DNA from: Patagioenas fasciata
Lineage: Eukaryota > Chordata > Aves > Columbiformes > Columbidae
Length of the DNA: 64,000 nucleotides
Reading direction: 5' to 3'
NCBI RefSeq assembly: GCF_037038585.1
Contig: NC_092560.1
Coordinates: 55,588,049 to 55,652,048 of the forward strand
Below are positions 53,001-62,000 of the stretch, piece by piece (position 1 is the first letter of the stretch; each line of letters begins with the position of its first letter). Under the pieces are notes generated by a model, which worked only from the letters and a program-made list of their open reading frames with translations, was not told where the DNA came from and ran no database searches. The position numbers and the translations under genes are program-made.

Positions 53001-56000
53001 TAGGTGTTTCTCTTGATGATCTGGGACAATAAAGGAGAGCTTCTGTGTACATCAAAAACAATGAAGCCTCTTTAAGTTTTACATGTAAGAGCTCTCTGAT
53101 TTTTTAGGTAGTGACTACATTATCTACAGCTTTACAGACACTAACTGTCAGCAACATTTAAACTCCCATTAGATAATACTTGAGCCTTTTCAGGAAATCA
53201 GACTGATTTTCCGGCAGACTAAACAAACTCATGCAGTCTTGTCTTCCTGACTTTCAAACAGACAAGAATAATCTGAAGGTAAGTATGGACTGAACTCTCA
53301 CCAAAACGTGTTATACATGAATTCTAGCAGTGACAATTTAGAAGTCAGTGTAACACTATACGGCTTTTTCCTTAAAATATTTAATTTTGTATGTTTATTG
53401 AGCAAAGAAGATGGCTAGAGAAAGAACAGTAAAAACTGCTAGCTATAGAAATCTACAGTGCAAAAACTGTCTTAGTCTTTCACAGCAACTATTCCATTTA
53501 ATATCATAAAGGGGAAAACCAGGATTAAAATTCAGATCTACCCACAACATGAAAGAAAACTGAACTAACTTTCTTCCCTGGAAAGGACACCAAGCCACTA
53601 AAGCAACTACTTAAGTCACAGATGAGAGAAGCAGCTAGCTCAATATTAACATGAGAATGAACAATAAAATATGCAGTGCTGTCTCCTTGCTTTTACTAAA
53701 TCACATTTTCCATGACATAGAAGAAAGGTTATTATATTGCTACAAAGGCAAACATAAAGTTAATATAATGTAGCATGAAACTTCCAAGTGTCTCTTGGCA
53801 AAAAGAGGCAAGAAAACTACTTATCTTTGAATATTTACCTGTAGAAGTGTGAAATACCTTAAAAACCATCTTAAGGTCCCTTGAAGCATTCCTATTTAAG
53901 GTATTGTATATTTCCTCACCTATTTAATGACGGCAGAAGTGAAAGCAATGCCAAAGCAGACAGTTTTCTTCTTTCTGGCTGAGTGATGTTATCCATTCGA
54001 TCAACCCACATTTCAATCAGGTTACCAAGAATTTGGTCCAACTGCAATGGCAAAAAGAACATTCCTTTTCATTCCTGAGTACTTCAGCTTATTTAGAAAA
54101 TAATTTTTCTACCAACTGAACACATTATTCAATCTGGGAAAAACACCATACAGTTATGAATACCAGACAGAAGTAGCAAGCCACAGGTACTTTTTAAGTT
54201 TTCTGTGTCAGTGTTTCTAGGCCCTGAAATCCTCTCACTATTAATTGTAACCTAGAAGTCAGAAATGTATTTCATTCATGGGCAGAGCAGTGATTTAGGA
54301 CACTGAATTACTCAAACAGTTTTTTTATAACGGTCTAATACATATAAAGCGCGTGAACTTTTTCTCTGTTTTACCTTCACTGACAGCAAATAAAAAGACT
54401 CGTCTTTACCTCTTTGAAAACTGTATTATACCCAAGGATAGGAAAATTACTAAACTTGCCTTAAAGATACAGTACAACACTTGTAGTGAAGAACCTTAGT
54501 AACCTCATCAGTGAAAGAAGAGCACACTGAACTAGATACTCTTGAGATAATCCTCGTCAGAGAATGACTAGAACATTATTCTTGGTGGAGGACCCATAGA
54601 GACGGCAGAAGGTTTTTGGTGGGATGCAATGGGAAGATAATTTAGCAATTGTATAAAACTTTTTATGAGGTGTGTTAAGGTAGCTGTGAGAATATGTAGC
54701 ATTTGTTACAGGATATGCAGGGTTAGGACCAAAAGAGGGGAAAGACTGGAGAGGAGCAAGCATGGAAAACAGATGGAAAAGTTCTCTTGGGTCAAAGGAA
54801 TACAGGTCTTCCACATGAAATCCAGCTGAAGTATCAAGACAAAATCCTTACCTCTTGAGCCAATTCACATGCCATCTGGCTCAAAAGTACTGAAAAAAAA
54901 CTTGCATTTTGTAGCAGAACTCTACCCATGATCCCCAGATAAGTGGACATAACCACTGGATATCTCTGAAAGAAAAGTAAATCAAAGTAAAGGGGGCTCA
55001 GTTTAATTACAGAAAAATACTTAACATACAGTGTGCAGATACATGGAAAACACTTGCATGCATCCTTTATATATTGTATTAAACTAGAATTAAATTTGAA
55101 ATTACACATTTAAAAGCCTGTAAGACCACAAGACTGAGTGAGTAATCATTCATTACTAGAGTTTGTTGATTCTTACAACAGGAAAACTATGTCAATCTCA
55201 GTCATTTTCCTCCAAACAGCCAAGACAACCATGCAAGGTGATTTTACTTTAAATTTAAAAACTTGCATCGTAAGGAATAAACAGTATATTGTACCATTAA
55301 AAATTACTTTGAGGTTTTACTATGGTTTAAAAATACTCTTCACAGTTTTAGTAACACTATGAAGTGCTCAGTATTTCTGAAGTTGTTGTTATTTATTCTA
55401 CTGAGACAAACATTAGGCAATAACTAATTTGCAAGTGTCCCAACATTAACTCGATACAGTAATAACCCCATTGTTTTGTTATCTTTTGTTATTACTGTTA
55501 ATTTTAAAAGAAGCTACAAATTTATTTGTATTGAGTCTAGCATCTAGCCATATAACAGTAAGTTTTTTGTAGAATTACTTACTTGACAAAGAAAATGCTA
55601 ATATTTACCTGAAAATGATAACCCAGACTAAGACCTTTTTAAATAGGGAACAATTAATTTACTGAAGTCTTAAATCAGAACACATTTTAATAATCCACTC
55701 TCCATTTCTGTGTCATCTTAAACTCCAAACTGTTCAAACAAACTGGCTTTTTCTGTGTTCTATACAGCAAAAAGTACATCACTAAGTAATATTACTTAGC
55801 TTAATCTTGGAAATATCTTAGTTAATAATAATGGGAGACAAATACCAAGATCTGAAAAAAGCAAAGATTTTGATCAGAAGCCAAAAGCATAGAGAATTCC
55901 ACCCACTGACTCTGCTGTTTAAAGTATTTTTTTTCTCCTGCTAGTACTGCAAGGTTCAACATAATTAAAGCATATTGGTTTTTACTCCTTCTTATCCAAC

Positions 56001-59000
56001 ATGGAAATTTGTTGAAGGTAAAGAAGAGGGAGAACTTAATATATCTAAGCAAGCAAAATGCTAAAGCCTGTTCTATCTCCCACAAAGCATTCTTGTATCC
56101 TTCAGCTCCTCATGTCAATTAGACAATATGCCAATTAGAAAAAGAACATCAAGTCAACCTTCTCTTTGTCTGATTTGTTTCCCTCTAGTCCAGGTACAGT
56201 TGAAAAGGAGTAGTACAAGTGTCTTTTAAAAAAACCAGCAAAAAACTCCAACAACTCCAAAGAATCTGAGTGTAGAGTCATAGCAACTTTTCAGTGTTAA
56301 GAGTGAAGTAAGAATAGAATAACATTTTATTAAAATAAACACTAGATGACGAAATAAGTGATGGATATGTTGCTTCGACTCTTGCACTACTACGTTACTT
56401 TTACAGACTTCTCAAATAGCTGTCAGGCATCTGTCAGCTGCTCTTAAAGTAAGAGAAAACGCAACATCAGTATGATACAACTGGATCAGATAACTGAAGG
56501 CACTTTCCAGTTCTAAAGGTAAAGCAGATAATAGTTAAAGAGTAACCCTTACCTCCCCATCTATAATTCCCCTGAATATTGATGGCAGAAGTGGTTGAAA
56601 AACTTGAGGACCCAAAACAGGGTTTACTTTCAGGGCATTTTCCACAACCTTAAGAACAAAAGCAAATTAGAGAAATAGTAAAGTACATTTAAAAATCTTT
56701 ACTGAAGCTTTAAAACTACATCTACTGGTCTATATATAAAGTCCTGGTAGAATGATTACCATTAAATACCAGCAAACCTCAGGAGTGCTACATATATATT
56801 CTATTGAAGTATTCTGCAAACCTCATCTGCATAACGGACCTGATGAAAACCAACATGCCAAGTGAAACCCACCTAGCCAAGTACCTGCTCATAAGCCTCC
56901 CCCTGGCCTTAGAAAAGCTGGTGAGGTGGGTTGGAAGGAAGGACCTTGACAAGGCTCCAGGAAAAGCAGCTTCATGAGGTGGGCTGGCAGTGAGGAGTGC
57001 CAGCTGTTTAAGGCTCATTTCTATACTTTTGTCCTGTCACTGAAGAACCATTAATTAGGACGTACCATCTCTTTGCAGGTGACCAAATAACCACAAGTGC
57101 TCTCAGATATGCTGTTCTCTATACCCTGCTCTGGTTCCCAGTTTTTACATTCTTTACCCTTTACTTCTCAGCTCTTTCTCGCCCACCATCAGCTGTTCCC
57201 TGAAGTATAATTTTTTCCTCTGTTCTTCAGGCTTTCTTCTCCCCAGCTGTTTGGGCTTTCCTCTTGTATCAAGACAGAGAGGGGAAGAGGCTGTGAGAAT
57301 AATGGGCTGATATCTGCTCCTATGGGTAAGTAAAGATAGAGACCACACATTGATACACTAACGTGTATAAAGCATATAAAGGTAACTCCTTAAACAGTCT
57401 TCTCAGTCTCTGGCTACTTGCAGCTCAAAGAGACTTCGTCAAGGAACTGCTCTTCTGTGCTCTTGTCCAGTTTCCCCTAAATCTCTTTCTTTTTGAACCT
57501 TGTTCTTACTAGCTTCATTTAATGCCCACTATTTCTTGCCTTGAGAAATGTTAAGCAGTTGACCCCTTTCAATGCCTCTCAATTTTGTAGACCTTTAACA
57601 TACTGTTAAATGGAGGTGAACGTAAGTTTTGTCCCACTCATCTCTTCCATATGCTGGAAGTTTTGTCCAAACCATTGGTTCCTTGTACAGTATTTTCAAA
57701 CCTTTCATTGTCTGTCTCAGATAATTAGAAAATCAAGTCACATTAAGCCTCAGAAATCTTGCAATAAATAGTCTTGTCAGTTCAAATTAGTGTTTTTCAA
57801 CTTTGTCTATTTATTTACTCTTCTAATGTCTGTTTTAAATCCAGCCAAAGCTGTTTGTAGGAAAATATTTCAGAGAACACTCCTGGATACTTCTGTTCCT
57901 GATATTTACCTTAGGGGTTTTTGTTTAAGAAGTCAGCGTAGTGATGCCTGACAAAACATTTTCCTTTTTGTAAAACTACACGGATTATATTTCAATTATC
58001 CTTCTGGAAGCAGCCAGGCATACTAGGAATGCATTCAAAGAATACTGGACAAACCTTGTGGCTAATGCAAAGCAACACTGGGAGCCAAGTTGATAAATGG
58101 TACTATATTAGTGCAACATTCCATTTTAGAGATCTAATTAAAAGCTGCTGCATCAAATATTTGTCCAGCTACAGACTCTAAATAATACTGAAGAGGAATT
58201 GACATTTTAAACTCTAGAACTAGAGTCCTTAAGCTCCTCACAGCCAGAACTACAAATGGAGCCGACTATCAGCTTCTGCTGTTTTCCTGTCCTGGGGATC
58301 TGCTAGCAGCTCTGCAACCCACCAAGGAGGTAGGTGCGATCTAGGTTCTTGCCTCCGTTGCATTTATAATGAACTGAATTCAAGTCCAAGATTTTACAAG
58401 CAACACATAGTTCCCAGTTAGTGCAGCCACTGGAAATGTAAGTAGTAATACATGAGTATTACTACTCAACTACCAGTGCATACTCCATTTCCTAAAATTC
58501 TTCAAAAGGCACATTTAAAGTATCATGGCAAATATTTCAAAAGCTATGAATTTCATAACATTTCTTTCATAGTAGCATTTGAAGTTATTGCAAAAATACT
58601 CTTCTTTGTACTCTGAAAAAACACTAGCAATTCTATTGAAGCAGTTGTTGCCATTGCAATAGCAACTTATGCCAAAAGCAAAGACTTTGAACAGTATGTC
58701 AAGGTACAAATTCAAGTACGCTACACAAAGGAATGTGATAGAGAAGACATACATCCAACACTCAAAGATTGGAAAAGCTTTACTATAGACCTTTTAGATT
58801 CTAGCCGTCATACAGAAATGGAGAAAAAAAAGTTAATCTAGATCATTCAGTGCTTATTCAATCCTAAAAATCATCCAAATGTTTTTTATAATAATACACG
58901 TGTACACAGACTTATTACTTAACCCTTATCTTGTCAGTTTTTCAGATATGCAGTTACAAAAATGAAACAGTATGATTATTTTTCTTATTGGCATTGAATA

Positions 59001-62000
59001 CTGAAAAGGAAAACTAATATGAAAAAAAATTCTAAATGTAATACTACTGTTGCTGTTCTGTGTTGGCAAAGGGATCAATACTAGTTGATAAGGTACAGAC
59101 AAAACTCAGATTAAGAAGGCTAGATACGGTGATTATTTAATTATCTTTGCATATTTGATTAGAAATAGTCTAGATTAACTTAATTATCAAAAAACAAGTA
59201 TGATTTTTTACTTTAGAGTTGCACACCTTCCTAATGCTGCATTTTCATCCGAATAATGAAAGATACGTTTTCTCAAATCTGAACCAAGCCAAAAACTGAA
59301 TTAGGACCAATCTTCAAATTTATTAATCAGATTGCTTTTGCTCTTTTATTTTGGAATTAGAAGTGTAAGCATCTTTTATATTATACTGTGGTACTCTACT
59401 CCATTCTAGAATTCAACTAGAAATACACTACTTTGATTAGTTTTCTACAACTTTCACGAGTCCACTGATAGCCAAAGATTAAATCAAGTTACTTTGACTC
59501 AAACACAATCTTGTTTTGCAACTCAGTGCTCTCAAGATTTTCTGTACATTACAGTGTCATCTTTGCAATGCCGTGATTAGTCACCTGGCTGTTTAAGTGA
59601 GCTGTTGCAAGGCTGCGGAACAAACTATTTTCATGAGGTTCCAAGCTCTCACTAACCTCCTTTCTCTAGTAATCTAGAAAATACTCAGATGGGAAAGATA
59701 ACAGGGAGTCTTAATTTCAATCCATCTATACAAAGAGGACTCAAACTAGTTTAGAACTCATTTACCTAAGGACAACACCTCAAAATCACATGAGGTAATG
59801 AAGGCACTGCAGAGAGGGTACAGGAACAGTGTGTTAGGGGATTATATTTTACGGTACTCTATTTAGGGCTATACTAACGTTCTCTTGGGAAAAGTAGTAT
59901 TTTTAAGAAGTGTGTGTGTATACACTCTCCATACACACACAAACAAACTTTAAATAATCAGTTTCAAATACCACTGACTCCAATGTCAATGTGTGCTAAA
60001 TAAGCTGTTTTCTTCTACATGTTCTACATTCATCATACTTGAAAATATTACTCAAACCTGATAAAGCACTACCAAGAATAACAGCTTTACAGAGCTGAAT
60101 ACCCAGATATTATTTTTATTACACTCTACCTTTAAAACTTGAACTTGACCTTCAGTAGTTATGTCCTTCAAAAGTTCACAAAATGACCGGCATAAGTCAG
60201 TAGCATAAGTCTGAAATTAATTTAAAAAGGCAAGCATGTTTTATAACTATGTATACATTCCAAAATTCAACACATTAAGGATTACATATTGTTCAAAGAC
60301 CTAACTTCATAGTTGCTAAAATGCTTGTATTTCCTGAACCAAGTAAAAACTAATCTAAGCATTTTTTAAACATTACAGGTTTTTTAAACAATCAATCTCA
60401 ATGGATTTTCTAATGAAGAAAGTATGAGAACAAGGCATAATATCTCTATTTAATTTCTTGCTATAATTTATTATAATTTTCATCTCGCTGGATATTTAGA
60501 GTAACTATTACTAGTCTCCATAGGACCTTTTCAGGTACCAAAATACTAAATCAATCCACAAAACATTCATTCTAAATAATAATCTTTCTCAAATCTTATT
60601 TGAGTGTCCACTATGTGCCATAAAGAGCTAGCATTAGAACAATATGCCTGTATACACATAAATGTGTAAGAGTGTAATGTTTGTGTGTATATTGCCTTCC
60701 AACATGAGAAAAAAAAAAGTTTGCCAATAGGGAGCTAAGGTTCTAATATGACTCTTTATGTAACAGTAACATACCTGTAAAAATGCAGATGACGATAAAA
60801 ATATATAAGCATTAATGATTTTAAAGCAATTTTTGAGGTTTTCTGAACTCATGTCTAGAAAAAAAGAAGTCACAATTCAGAACCTCATCACCAAACTGAA
60901 GTACAACTAAAATGATTCACACTAATCTTGTGTACAGTCACAATCAAATCAAGTCTCACAGGACCTGGTCCACAAAGGCAATTAATACAAAGCAAAAACT
61001 ACAAGACAATAACTTTTATCTATAGCACCTTAAACACAGCCACATCAACTACTTCTATGTAAATAGTTATAAATATTTTCAACAGTCCTTTGGGTCTGAG
61101 TTACCAAAGCTGCGCTGTATTTTACATAGACTGTTCCATTCCCACATAGGTTTGTCCCCTATTATTGTATATTAATACCTCTAACAAGTAACATTTATGC
61201 AAGACTTAAAAATGCTATAACCTAGGGTAAGTAAATAATAAATGTTGAAGATAGGAAAGTCAAACAATAAAAACCTGTTCTTCATTTTCTAAGTTACAGT
61301 TTTGCAAGCCCTCTTGGTTCTTGTAGCCACTGCAGCATTGCTTAATATATGAACAACAGTAGGAAAAAATAAATCAGAAATTTTATTAGTAAAAGACTTA
61401 CCAAGAAGGGCAGGCATGTTCTGAAATATCCTCAGGAGGTCAGATGTAAGACATGGACTATTCTCCAAAGTCACTAACCTGAGAACAGATTAAGTGAAAT
61501 GTTTTACATGATCTAGGGATAACACTAAGCAATTATTTTGACAGACGTAAAACAGTGTAATTTCTATTAACGTCCTCTATGATCCTTAAATAATGCGTAA
61601 CAATTACTTGAAGTACACTTCAAGTGTCCTATCAGTCCTTAAAACACATCCATCACCATGGATTTTGCTAAGGTAGGAAAAGAAAGAAAAACATGCCACT
61701 GTCTTTTTTTAAAGACAATTTAACCTCTCTAATGCAGCACTGAGAATGTCAAAGTACTGAAATGGGGAACTCAGAGAAGGCGGGTAAAGAGAAATATTCG
61801 CAGTGTAAGGACAACATGTGTAGTACTCTACATCTCAAAGGAGCAGCTGTGGTGGCAATCAGTTCAGACCTCTACTTTTAACTACATACTCAGTATTGTT
61901 TGCATAAATTTATAATCTTGAGGTTTGAAAACAGTAGCTATAAATTAAATTAATACTTAAAGCCACAGCAACACATTCCAGTTTGTTCCTAGACATTAGG

